NCBI GenBank assembly: GCA_022495005.1
Contig: JAGYXB010000612.1
Coordinates: forward strand, 1,364,001 to 1,428,000
DNA: 64,000 bases
Origin: Rhyacophila brunnea
Taxonomy: Eukaryota; Arthropoda; Insecta; Trichoptera; Rhyacophilidae
Reading direction: 5' to 3'
A program made the translations under genes and the position numbers. Shown in pieces: positions 11,780 to 23,030 of this stretch. The notes under the pieces were generated by a model. The model ran no database searches, was not told the origin of the DNA, and worked only from the letters and a program-made list of their open reading frames with translations. Numbering within the stretch: position 1 is the stretch's first letter; each line of letters begins with the position of its first letter.

Positions 11780-12560
11780 TCTCGAAGTGAAGGAGACCCA
11801 TTCGATGCTTGTTTTTAGAGGTTTTCAACAGTTGAACTGCTGGCTGTCTGCCCTTAGCCCATCAGGCTGGCTCGATAAAATGAGTTAACAAAGTCACCTA
11901 CATGTTAAAGCGAATGTGTTGTGTATATTAACACATTCTGAACATTGTGCTGAGCGACCAATGTCTAAGTAATGGAAAAGTGTTGGATATTGCACTCGCA
12001 TTGCCAATTCCCATAAAAGTTTAATCGTTTTATGGTGAATTAACCCAAGTGACGGAAGTAAGAGAATGAGATTGACGCGCGCATTGTGACTTTGGCAATG
12101 TTCGCGCACCACCGTATGCAGGCACAAAATAACGCAAGTCGAAACCACATATTGTATATTTGAGACTGGTTCTCTGCAACAAACAGAGAGCAGGAATATA
12201 CCTCATCAACACGTTACTTCCCATGGAATATGTTGGTGACCACAGAGCAAAAAAAAAATTAAAATGCAAGCTGCCTTTTGGTGAGATAACACTTTACGTC
12301 GAAATCTCATACAACTCTATAAAATTACTTGAGCGAAAAATTGCTCACCAACTGAATTCCCTCCAAACTCTCCTCTCAACTGCCACTACGATTCTCCCAG
12401 TGAACGCAAAGGTAAACAGCGTTGGACCAAGGTTTCACTAACTTAATCTTATAACAAAATCTTATGAAGAAAGAATTATGTTAAAACTATACTAGACTTA
12501 TGTATATAAAAATACACTATATGAAGTAATATATCTAACGACGATGTTGGACGAGACAAA
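11780..12560. other. No recognisable gene; possibly 3' part of a gypsy element
   Basis: Short frames on both strands (11894-12269 minus, 12160-12441 plus) match nothing I know. Because a gypsy integrase fragment on the minus strand ends at 12567, this stretch lies where an envelope-less 3' region or LTR would be. I could not find a repeated LTR. Confidence 0.35.
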
Positions 12561-12566
12561 TACTAA

Positions 12567-13560
12567 CTAATATTTGGCGATATCTTTTATATGAAATCGA
12601 CCTAACGATTTTCCATTTAGATCACCTAATTCATATACTAGAGGAGAAATCTTGGTTAAAACTATATTTTCTATATACCGTTGTGCAAGTTTGGTACTGA
12701 AATAATTTGCCGAGTCTGAAAGTGCGAAATTCTTTCTCCACACTCTCTGTCCAACGACTAGTTGAGTATCTTTCCTCCTGAGATTATACCTTTCGGCGTT
12801 CGATTGAAAATTTTCCAAAAACTGAGCTTGGACGATTTCAAAGACGAACGGCAAGTTTTCTATGCGACCAGCATACTGCGCACAGTCTGCTGCCGCAGGG
12901 AGAACTGAGTCCTTGGCCTTCAGATAGTCTTTCGGAAGATGAAAACGACCATCTAAGATTATCTCTCGACCATGCATGAGGAAAAAGGGAGAGTACTTGG
13001 TTGCTAAGTTTACAGATGCGTTTATCGCAGTCTGCACGCTTTGAAGACACTGCGACCAGAGTCTCTGATCCTTTCCTACGAGGATAGCCAGTGAGGTACA
13101 CTGTCTGGTTATATCTCTCTACTATATTGCTCTGCGGCGAGTAAACCGCTACTTTTACTCTAATACTTTCTAATACTTTTTAATGAACGCCTTAAATTCT
13201 TTGGATACGAATTGACGACCATTGTCTGATAGAATACTGCTAGGTACTTCGTGTTTAAGAAAGATCTCCTGCTCAATGAATTTTATGATAGGTGTCGTTG
13301 TGGCTCTTCTCAGTAGGTGCAACCGCACATATTTGGAAAAGACGTCAACAACTGAAAGAATATGCATGAATCCCTCCTTTGACTTGGAAAGAGGTCCTAT
13401 CAAATCAATTTATAACGACTGCATCGGGCGGTCAACTTCCTTCGGATTTGACATGAGTCCCGCCGGTGCACTGGGTGTGTGTTTATATGCTTTGCATATT
13501 GCACAACCCTTAATAAATTTCTTAACATCTCTGTAAATTCCTGGCCAGTAGAATAGTGAG
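12567..13560 (-). pseudogene. Ty3/gypsy integrase fragment
   Basis: Reading the minus strand from about 13555: the end of the zinc-binding region (YWPGIY, then CAICKAYKH), an in-frame stop near QSL, then the integrase core. The core shows the catalytic Asp before LIGPL, SVVDVFSKYVRLHLLRRAT, the second Asp in LSDNGRQFV at about residue 60 of the 13403-13170 frame, and, after a frame break, the catalytic Glu in SNIVERYNQTV near 13110. The C-terminal part (13037-12567) has FFLMHGREI and VGQRVWRKN. No protease, RT or LTR was found. Stops and shifts make it non-functional. Confidence 0.88.
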
Positions 13561-13661
13561 GAAATGATTTCAAGAAACATTAGTATTATTATTGATATTG
13601 TCGGCCGCTGAACATTATTATTATTTTATAAACACCTGCAAGATGTACGCCGATCAGAAAA

Positions 13662-14793
13662 CAGGGCTGTCAAAATAATATTATGAATTAATATTTTTAA
13701 AATGTTAATTTCATCATAGTTTTTAATCAAACCTGTGCAAGTACGTACTGATAACTTGGGTGGATTTTGTAGCAAACATACTATTGATATATATATATAC
13801 GGGTATATTATTATTATAACCCAATTCAAATTGAACATAGGTTGATACTCAAATACTATTATAGTATGTTTATGATTTCGAGAAAATAATACGATGGTAT
13901 AATTAATCCATATCAATTATTTGAAAACATTACATTCGCACTTTGCAAGATAACATCAAAATGTGTATATACTTATCTAAATGACGAATGACATTCATGA
14001 GTGAGCACGGCTGAAAACTTGGAAATGTGTTTTTTTCTATTTCAAAATCTTTTAATTGTGTATTATTTTATTACAGATTCAAGGCCAACTTCAAATAACT
14101 AATACAAAATACTGTTTGTTTCTACGAATAAAAAAAGACAGGAAGGAAGATGTATACAAATCACGGCAATCAGAAAGGCCGGCAAATATGGCCGACAATG
14201 CGTGATACACAAACATAAAATACACAAAATTACAAACACATTCGAAGTTTGCCGCACACGTACAGACCACGTGATATTTGTTTACGCAAAATCGTCGCTT
14301 TTCAAAATGGCGAATTTGATTACCAGATTTTACTGCGATGAATCAGTATGTTCCTTCTTGTCTTTTTTTATTCGTAGGTTTGTTTACTATGTACACCGAG
14401 AAATTTCCATTTATAAAATCGGAAACGATTTTTACAGAAGAGTTTTGGAATATAATGCAACCAAAACTGGAAAAAATTCTATCATGGGTGTTGACTTCCT
14501 GAATTAGTTAACCCCAGGTCCATGCCACTACGTAAACCACAGTGGATATTAAGCCATTTCCACACTGGCAACAAGTTGCTGGCAACCTCATTAAATTTTA
14601 CGATACTTACCATAATTGCTTCAGAAATTTTACGATAATCATCATAATTATCGTAAAATCTAACGAGGTTGCCAGCAACTTAACTTGTTGCCAGTGTGGA
14701 CCCGGCATTAGATGCACAAAGCTTAAATAATATATATTATATATAAAAATTTAAAATTATAAATATTTATGATTTATGTCTTCGACAGCCCTG
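13662..14793. mobile_element. CAGGGCTGTC inverted-repeat element, copy 1 (1.1 kb)
   Basis: It begins CAGGGCTGTCAAAATAAT and ends ttcGACAGCCCTG. A shorter relative at 27963-28555 has the same ends and shares an interior stretch around atagtttttaat. No transposase frame is visible, so it is non-autonomous. Neither copy shows an 8-bp target duplication, so hAT membership rests only on the CAG...CTG ends. A 142-base hairpin element lies inside. Confidence 0.7.
14559..14700. mobile_element. 142-base hairpin miniature element
   Basis: The left arm tccacactggcaacaagttg continues through gctggcaacctc and attttacgata. The right arm is the reverse complement and ends ttgttgccagtgtgga. Only a short central AT-rich loop separates the arms. 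It is nested in the element at 13662-14793. Confidence 0.85.
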
Positions 14794-14799
14794 ATGAAT

Positions 14800-15559
14800 T
14801 AAATATGAAATATGAGTCGGATCGAGTTATAGAGCAAATTGACACAAACAACTTTGATACGACCTTTTTATATTAATTAGTAGAACAGATATTATGGACC
14901 ACATGTTAAAAAATCGTATTTTCAATTCTCAAGGCCAATTCTGTAGAACGTCCCCTTAAGTTTCGAGTGAGATTTCTCGAACATTCTAGAGACTGACTGA
15001 ATTGCTATGACGACATAGGTAGAACATTTTAATATTTATAACACATAATATAATATAACACAGATAATATGATAAGCCAGCGACGAATACGTGCATGGTA
15101 GGTCAATAAAACATACAAAGCAACTCACTTGACTGTTTGAACCACGTAAGGAGCATCAATGCAATAAAACATTTGAAGAATACCTTATAATACATCGACC
15201 GTCAACGCAATCCCCCCAATCAAGGAGAAGCTTAAGACCTATTAAGAGCTTAACGTCTTATTTAGAACTAACTTAAACATTAAATTATGAACTAATATAT
15301 TAAATGCTAAATTAGGAACTAAACAGGATATTAAAAAAAGGGACAAACTTATATTATGCTATTTAAGAACTAAATATTAACAAAAGGTTACACTGATACA
15401 TATTTACAATCGTCTACGTGCTGTTGCACGCGGGCACACTCCAGTCCTTCCTGATATACTCCGAACTACATCATGTTCGTAATATATTGCATGCTCCTGC
15501 AACCACTACTCACACCAGAAGACACGACTGCCCTCAACCAAGGTAGGAACTAGAAGACC
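14800..15559. other. No recognisable gene
   Basis: The stretch near 14905-14960 (attttcaattctc, gccaattctgtagaacg) is related to a stretch at about 29290-29335, so part is dispersed repeat. The rest has no recognised content. Confidence 0.5.
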
Positions 15560-16041
15560 CAGTGTTGCCAAGTCAACATTTTTAATTTCAGTAGAATGTG
15601 TTAAAAAAAATTCAGTAGATTCGACAAAATATCAGTAGATTTCTCGGCTTGTTTTTTTTAGAAAAAATATTTCACCGCGGGCCGCAGGTTCCCAGATTTT
15701 TCATGGTCGACCCCTTCTTTTTAGGAAAAATATTTTGCCGCGGGCCACAGGTTCCCTATTTTTCATGGTCAGCTCATTTTTTTAGGAGAAATATTTCGCC
15801 GCGGGCCGCAGGTTCCCAATTTTCCATGGTCGGCTTGTTTTTTTTAGGAAACATATTTCACCGCGGGCCGCAGGTTCCCTAATTTTCAAAGACGACTCGT
15901 TTTTTTCCCGGATGGTGGGAATTTTGTGGAATGAAGAAATATCAGTAGATTTCATAAAATATCAGTAGATTCAGTATATTGCCAAAAATATCAAAAAATA
16001 TCAGTAGATCTACTGAAATTTCAGTAGACATTGCAACACTG
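15560..16041. mobile_element. hAT-type miniature with internal satellite, copy 1
   Basis: The ends are CAGTGTTGCCAAGTC and TTGCAACACTG. The 8-base sequence AGAAGACC lies at 15552-15559 and again at 16042-16049, a perfect hAT-style target duplication. The interior has repeated cagtagatt words near both ends and four tandem ~62-base units (CCGCGG at about 15675, 15738, 15799 and 15861). No transposase frame; the open frame at 15649-15882 only reflects the 62-base units. Confidence 0.93.
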
Positions 16042-16067
16042 AGAAGACCGCTCCGCGCCGCTTGCAA

Positions 16068-16675
16068 CAGTGTTGCCATATTTTGAAAGTGGAATTATAG
16101 TACAGAGCCTCCAAAATTATAGTATTTGGGTATAAAATATAGTACGCATTTTCATCCGTTGATAATGAAAATTTTCCCAATTTTTCATAGTCGGCTTGTT
16201 TTTTTTAGGAGAAATATTTCGCCGCGGGCCGCAGGTTCCCAATTTTTCATAGTCGGCTCGTTTTTTTTAGAAAAAATATTTCGCCGCGGGCTACAGGTTC
16301 CTAATTTTTCATAGTCGGCTTGTTTTTTTTAGGAGAAATATTTCACCGCGGGCCGCATGTTCCCGATTTTTCATGGTCGACCCCTTCTTTTTAGGAAAAA
16401 TATTTTGCCGCGGGCCACAGGTTCCCCATTTTTCATGGTCAGCTCATTTTTTTAGGAGAAGAAAATTTCGCCGCGGGCCGCAGATTTCCAAATTTTCGAA
16501 GACGACTCGATTGCGAAATGGCAAATGCGAAATTATAGTACTTTTATATTAAATTATAGTACGATATTCAAAATTATAGTATTTTGGGCGTACTATACCT
16601 ATTTCATATCGTACATAGTTCGCGGACCAAAATTATAATACAAATACTATAATTATAGTACGGTTGGCAACACTG
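16068..16675. mobile_element. hAT-type miniature with internal satellite, copy 2
   Basis: The ends are CAGTGTTGCCATATT and TTGGCAACACTG. GCTTGCAA at 16060-16067 recurs at 16676-16683. Subterminal words are attatagtac instead of cagtagatt. Five ~62-base units occupy about 16190-16505, and the last three have the same order of variants as the first units of the neighbouring copy. Only 26 bases, consisting of the two target duplications and a 10-base spacer, separate the two elements. Confidence 0.93.
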
Positions 16676-16744
16676 GCTTGCAACGCCAACCGTCCCACCG
16701 CCACTTCCGCCGTCCCCCCACCTATTCGACCATTCCTCTGCCAC

Positions 16745-17069
16745 ACAGCCAGTGTCGAATATGTTTTGGTGTTGCCATGATAATTAACGGCCACAGAGAA
16801 TATTTCTCTCAGTGACGATTCTCGTTACATTTTGTTGTAGAAATAGTGGTAACGTACAAACACCGAAATTGCACAAGCAAAAGTTTGCGACTTGCGCAAT
16901 GTAGAAACTGCGCAACTTTTCGTTTCTGTTTTTGATCGTTTTATTAAGGTTGTAAAAAAAGTAACAGCATACATATACTGAAATTGCACAACAAAAGTTT
17001 GCGCAACATAACAATAATATAATATATCTTTACTCAAAATCAATTCAAATTACCTACTTCCCTCACGCC
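16745..17069 (+). promoter_or_regulatory. Candidate 5' UTR of the Jockey-type element, with tandem unit
   Basis: Just before the ORF1 start the block around 16853-16890 (ccgaaattgcacaa, caaaagtttgcg) recurs at about 16977-17005 (tgaaattgcacaa, caaaagtttgcg). Non-LTR elements often carry an internal promoter here, so tandem units could be promoter monomers. This role is inferred from position only. Confidence 0.5.
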
Positions 17070-18619
17070 ATGGCTCCTAAAATAGACATCACCGAAAACT
17101 TCTCAGTATCCAAAGCTCTAGACGAGATTCAAATAGCATTAAAATCTAACGAAAATAAACTAAAAATAATGCAACTGATACAAACCATCTCCACAGAATC
17201 GTGAAAGAAACTCCTCCCCAAACTTTCTAAATACAAATCGAACCACACTCGCAAACTAGAAAAAACATCCTCCCCATTAAAAAGACAAACAAGAAGCAGC
17301 TCCAAAACGATCCAAGAAGAATCCGAAACCAAAAACATAATCCCAAATACGCAAGACACCAATAGGTCCAGACCACTCGGACAGTGACTCAAAAACAGAA
17401 ATAGATTCAGAAGCCCACCCCAACCTCAAACTTCATATCTCAGAATGTTTCAATGAACTAAGCGAAATATTCGAAGAGACCGAAAAATAACTAGAACTAG
17501 ACAACCACAAAGCAGGCTCAACCAAACCCCCCACAACCCCCCCTCCCCCCACCACCCCTACAACAACGCAAACTAACCCCAACCCAAATAATGCCTCAAT
17601 CATCCACCACGTCCCAACATCTAACCACCACACCAAACCCAAAACCAGTTCCAACTAAAAACTTAGAACCAAAAATCCCCTCCATAATACTAGATGACCA
17701 AAAAGACTACCTGATGATCCTCAAAGATATGAAACTGGCCAGTCACACCATCTCCGAAGCCACTTATCTAAAGCAGGGCATCAAACTAACCCTACCAAAC
17801 CCCATCACCTATCGTAAAATAGTGGAATACTTAGAATTAAGACAGATAGCGTTCCATTCCTTCCAGATGCAATCAGCAAAAACTTACAAAATCATCATCA
17901 AAGGCATCCCCGAAACAATAGATGAACAAGCAATCCTCACGGAATTAAACACCCTAGGATACTGACGTTACCCCGGTCCTGGTATAACCACAAAGGCACT
18001 ATACCCTCAACTGGTCCTGCCCTTAGGCCTGGTTGAGAACCTTTGCTTAAGCTAGCTCAGCCTTAAGTGGGAGGGGGTAGTCACCTAAAGTTCTGTTCGA
18101 CACTATTAAACAGACCGTAACAATAATATTTATTCAATTATCCAAAAAGAATCGCCACCTAGTAATAGGTTGACGCCAGGATCTTTAATTATTTTATTAA
18201 CCTCCAATTTAATTTTATTTCGTAACTATATACGTGAAATGTCAAAGACAACTGACCGACTGTCACTTGGTTTTTGTATCGGATTATTTCTCCGTAAAAG
18301 TAGACCAACGGGGCAGTTTTTCTACCTCCTCCATCAGATCAAGAGCCAGACTCTTGGACCAATTACAGAAAAGCAGTTTATTTCCCGGCTTTTCCGGAAA
18401 ATTATAAATATTTAATTAGATAAAAACAAGCGGCCTATAGGTGTCTATAGGTGAAACAAGTTTCGTAATAATCGCAAAAGTCCCTCTGGTACTTTTAACA
18501 CAGATTGGCTAAATATCTTCTGATTCATTTATCAGGATTACAATAATGAAAAATAAAAAAAACTGTCAGTTCAAAACGGTGCGTATCGCTAATACGAATT
18601 ACAAAATCAACTGTTCGGG

Positions 18620-19315
18620 CATATTATCATAAAAAGAATGAGTCAAAATGCTTGCTTGCTTTGCTTTGGATATTGGCAATACTTTTTGGGGCGCCGACTA
18701 ATTGGTAGTCATCCTCGTTATCTGAAGTTGCTATCTCTGGGGTTGCCTTAGGGTATTTTTTTTTACCTCTTCTGAGTTTATTGGGCCTCGGTGGCTTCGC
18801 GACCGAACCGAGGCCCAATTTTGGTCTGGACTAGATTATCTCTGCTGATTAGTTGTAAGCTGGCGCATTCTCCCTTCCGCCGTCCATCGATTGTCGATCG
18901 AATTCCGCACCTACGCATTTGGGTATCTAACCCTCTTCGTCGTTACAGTTGCTTCTGTCCTCTTCGCCTCTCGGTAGGCAGGTTATATCTGTTACTTTCT
19001 GTGGCTGCTTGCAGCACAGGAGTTCAGGGTCTCGGCTATTGGATGATTGATGCAGTTCCCTCGAGTAGCAATTTATCTTTTTTGCTTTGCCTTTGATCTG
19101 TGTGGTTTGGTATTTATTATTTTTTAATACCTAGGGTGGGTGGGTTCTGAGACTTGCACTTAGGTCAAGTGACAGACTGGCCACCATCTTTTTTTATTTA
19201 TATTATACTCGAGGGAAGTTCGATCTCCGGGTGTCACAATGGGGTCCCGTTGCGGTCGCTAAGAAAGAATGGATTGGTCAGTAGGGAAGTAGGGATGTGG
19301 AAAACTAGGGGGGCA
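18620..19315 (-). other. Putative 3' UTR and stem-loop of the antisense Jockey copy
   Basis: Downstream of the antisense RT stop lies non-coding sequence. It includes a stem-loop at 18780-18819 (attgggcctcggt against accgaggcccaat) with the loop ggttcggtcgcgaagcc on the minus strand. A short minus frame at 18627-18818 contains SVAKPPRPN, similar to a frame read across the 9400-9436 hairpin, so the resemblance is of the nucleotide element and need not mean a protein. Confidence 0.5.
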
Positions 19316-20425
19316 TCAGTAGAAGAACCTTTCTAGGCCGGTCAAATTCTGTCTGTGCGTGTATGTCATATTGTAATAGGTGTGAGATTGGCGTGTTGGG
19401 ATGGTTCGAGACGGAGCTGTAGAATTGCTTCGCGAGCTTGAGGATGTGGGTTTGGGGGTTTCCATGTTAAGATCGCTGTGTAGTGCTGTGTTCCTAATGA
19501 ACCAGGGAGCGTTGGTGATAGCTCGTAGCGTTTTGTTCTGTGTGATTTGTAGTTGGTTTAGAAACTTGAGACCTGCATATGCCCAGACGGGGCATGCGTA
19601 GGTCATGATCGGTCTGACTATGACTGTGTATAATAGTAGCTTGCTGCGATAGGCAAGCTTGCTCCTATGTCCTATCATCGGTGTGAGCATGGCTAATACT
19701 ATGTTGGCTTGGCGTTTCTTATCGCAAATGTGTTCAAAAAATGTGAGTTTTCTGTCTAACGTAAGACCTAAATATTTGACCGAATCGGTCCAGGGGATTT
19801 TAGTCTTGTTCATTACCAGGTGATCTATGGTGCGCTTTCGCTTTTCAGTGCGGCGCGCGAAGTAAACGGCTTTACTTTTGTCTGCATTTATTTTTATATC
19901 GCACCAGGCGGAAACCTGGTCGGCTGACCTTTGGACTAATTCTGTTGCTCTGTTTCTCCTTATTGATTTGGACAAGATGGGTGTATCGTTTGCATATTGT
20001 GCTAATATGCAAGAATCTGCTGATGTATTTACTGGTATTGGGATATCCCGAGTGTATAGGTTATACAGGGTCGGGGCAAGCACGGATCCTTGAGGGACTC
20101 CGGCGGTTGCTGGTCTAATAGAGGATTTTGCTCCATGCAGTTTGACTGCGAAGCTTCTATTGGTGAGGAAAGAATTCAGTATCCTGATTGTTGGCTGATC
20201 TATTTCGGCCTCTGAGAGCTTTACTACAAGTCCTTCGACCCAAACTTTATCAAAAGCTTTGGCAATGTCTAAGAACAAACCAACAGTGTAAGTGTGGTGA
20301 TTAAAACCATATGTAATGTATTCAGTGACACGTCGTAGCAACTAGTGATTAGTGGCGTGACCGGCCCTAAATCCATGTTGCTCGTCCGGAATGAGTTTTT
20401 TCTCAAAGATAGTGATTTGTCAAAA
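19316..20425 (-). pseudogene. Jockey-type reverse transcriptase, 5'-truncated, antisense in the insert
   Basis: The main minus frame (20341-19316, 341 aa) shows the RT palm: GLFLDIAKAFDKVW with the first catalytic Asp at residue 25, GVPQGSVLAPTLYN at 81-94, and QYANDTPIL at 115-123 where YADD is expected. The second catalytic pair is therefore Asn-Asp. SVKYLGLTLDRKLTF and a C-terminal tail with WAYAGLKFLNQLQ follow. Upstream sequence continues the homology (KKLIPDEQHGFRAGHATNH) but a TAG stop sits at 20342-20344, and similarity ends near 20425. No endonuclease is present. This copy is inactive. Confidence 0.9.
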
Positions 20426-22209
20426 TGCAATCCCGTCTTTTCTTTTATACCCGTATCTACCGCGCCGGTTTTACTCCGCTGGGGGGTAGATACGATTAAA
20501 ATTTATATAATTATATTTATAAGGTACTTTAAACTTGGGATATGGCTTTAGATCTAAGTAAGATTCCTACGACAAATATTAATTTATAAGGTTTGAAATT
20601 TACCTGTTTAGGGTAACTTTTTACAATTTGAAAATGATCTGTCGGGCTTAATTGACAGATCTAAGAAATAATTTTTATTTGTAAATTAGCAAAATAATAA
20701 TGTCCTTGGACTTACATTATTAAAATTTCGATTCTTGAAATTCCTTTATCTACTTTTTACAAAAGTAGATACTAAACTCGTACGTACTTTGTTATAATTA
20801 ATAACATTTATTTATTATTTAAATTTAGTGTGCACAGCTAGTACTTATAATGTACAATTATTTAATTTTAATAACGACGTTATCTGATATCATATTTATT
20901 TATTTAAAATATTTTACAATATTCAGCGGAAAATACATCGCGACAAAATTTCAAACCCTTTCACGTAAATAAAATTTGATTTTATATAATTCAAAATTGG
21001 ATTAGTTATGAATTGACATTTGTTTTCAACATTTAGCTAATGATATCACATAAGTCGTTTACATATTATTATTTATTTTTAACCTTAATTCTAGACATTT
21101 CAGTTACTCACATTTTTCTTACAAGACCGTTTGGTCTACCTGAAATAAATTCATCCATAGTTCACTCTGAGTGGCCATGAGCTACTCAGACTGTACTAGG
21201 GGACTTATTACATGTTCATTATAGCTTTGTTTAGAGGTAGGCCACGCAATTTCATACAAAAATCGACATTTACGATCGGACTGAAAAGTTGTGACGTCAC
21301 AAAATCGTCACAGGAAATGCCGGTTGAAGGCTTGCATTTCATGGCCATATCAATACCCCGTCTCACAAGTACAGAGAATGAGAAAAGGACCAGACAGAAC
21401 ACCCCTACCCCTCGTCCTCCTAGATGCTGAAAAAACAGAAGCAGGCAAACTACTTTACAACCTAGACTCCCTTTTCAAACTCAAAAATCAAGATAGAACC
21501 ATTAAAAAAAAACGAAACCAGCCAATGCCACAACTGCCAGCAGTTTGGCAACGCAGGCTTAAACTGCCGTACCCCAACTCGTTGTCTGAAATGCGCTCAG
21601 AACCATCCCACGCCAACGTGCAATCATACGCGCGCCATGGGCCCTGCCAAATGCACAAACTGTGGCGGGCCTCACCCGCCAACTTCAAAAGCTGCCCTGC
21701 GCATCCAGCATTTGACAAAAACACTCATCAAACACCAACCTGGCCAAGACTCCCCCCCCCCCATCCTCACAAATGCCAACCTCGTCTAGACCCCCAATGC
21801 CTCACAGACAATGGTCCCCGTGGTCCCAACCTCTAATAGCAACCACATATCGACAACCACTTCTCGCCGCCAATCCACAAACCCCATGGGCAACATCAAA
21901 ACCGCTGCCACTTATAGCTACTTACTTATACTTAAACAAACGATCCCCTGCGAACAAAATCAACCCCGACTCTCCCAACAATAGCAAATTAGATCCCAAC
22001 CACCCACAGATCTCCTTTCTGAAGGAACTATGCGCAGGCATGGAAAACTTACTCCAACTAGCAAACGCTACAATATCCGCCATATGCCCATCATCTCAAA
22101 ATAGCCATTAACAACACTAAATCAAAACGAATAGCCCTCCAGCGATCAACCTTCCAGCTTACCAATGGCTGCAAAAAAATAAAACCCACACCCCTGCAAA
22201 TAAATTGCT

Positions 22210-23030
22210 TTCTGGATCGCTGTCGGAGCGATTATCAGGGACAAGAACGAAATCATCAACTTCTTAGAAAAACGCGACATTGACGTGTTTTTAATCAACG
22301 AAACACACTTCAAACCCCAAAAAACGGTTAACTTTCCTAACTATTCTATATACAGAACAGATAGACTCACCAACAAAGGAGGCGGAACAGCCATCCTAAT
22401 CAAATCAACCATAGATCACTGCCCCCCTTATCAACCTCCATCATCGACCCCAAGCTTCTCCCCTAACATAGAATCAACTACAATACTAATCAATAGCAAA
22501 AACTACGGACTTGTTAAATTCACCTCAATATACAGCCCCCCTCGCAAAACCGTAACTCATGCAGACCTAAACGACCTCATAGACTCCCAATACCCCACCC
22601 CATCTTCATCATTGCCGGCGACTTTAACGCCAAGCACAGAACCTGGAATAGCTACAGTTCAAACTCCAGAGGCAACAGAATTGTTGAATTCGTCCAAAAT
22701 ACTCATTCCTTCATAGTCGCGCCTTCAGAAGCCACTATCCATCAACCGGGACGCAACCCAAACATCATAGATTTTGCAATCCTACGGAACACTAGCTACA
22801 TACCCAGAATCCGGGTAACAGACGAACTCAATTCAAACCACAGGCCCATCCTACTATACCTAGGAGATCCAGTAGACTCATTCACGGCACTACCAGACGA
22901 CACCAGATATAACACATCATGGGAAGACTTCGGCTGATACTTAGAGGAACACCTCACACCCCAAACATTACTCTCCAACGAACAACACATAGACGATGCA
23001 ATTGTAGATTTAACAACTACAATACAAGAG
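22210..23030 (+). pseudogene. Jockey-type ORF2, endonuclease domain
   Basis: The apurinic-type endonuclease domain is visible in two frames. The first (about 22240-22716) has the catalytic Glu in INETHFKP, then GGGTAILIK and a segment like VKFTSIYSPP. A shift near 22600 leads to IAGDFNAKHRTWNSYSSNS with catalytic Asp and Asn, IHQPGRNPNIIDFAI, and SNHRPILLY, where the usual SDH is SNH. A stop interrupts WEDFG. The domain nicks target DNA to prime reverse transcription; here a frame shift and stops break it. Confidence 0.88.

Larger units (their letters stand above)
17963..21352. mobile_element. 3.39-kb insertion in Jockey ORF1
   Basis: ATAC at 17959-17962 recurs at 21353-21356, and removing 17963-21352 plus one ATAC joins GGATAC to CCCGTC in frame within a conserved domain. 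The insert begins TGACGTTACC and ends GGCCATATCA, so it has TG...CA ends and a 4-base duplication as in LTR retroelements. I could not see matching long terminal repeats. It contains an antisense Jockey RT (19316-20425) and a stem-loop at 18780-18819. What moved it is unresolved. Confidence 0.7.
17070..21740 (+). pseudogene. Jockey-type ORF1 (Gag-like), split by a 3.4-kb insertion
   Basis: ORF1 starts at the ATG in catggctcctaaaatagac and encodes MAPKIDITENFSV. It carries in-frame stops (for example TESstopKKLL near 17200). The 17591-17965 frame holds KTYKIIIKGIPETIDEQAIL, the start of the PRE_C2HC region, and stops at LNTLGY where foreign DNA begins. The reading frame resumes at 21357 with PVSQVQRMRKGPDRTPLPLV. 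A frame change leads into zinc knuckles at about 21517-21690: CHNCQQFGNAGLNC, CLKCAQNHPTPTC and CTNCGGPHP. In the first knuckle Asn replaces the usual His. The product would bind RNA in the retrotransposon particle; this copy is dead. Confidence 0.88.

Noticed and set aside
17963..21352. A complete LTR retrotransposon
   Set aside because: TG...CA ends and a 4-base duplication fit, but no matching terminal repeats and no gypsy or copia protein were found inside.
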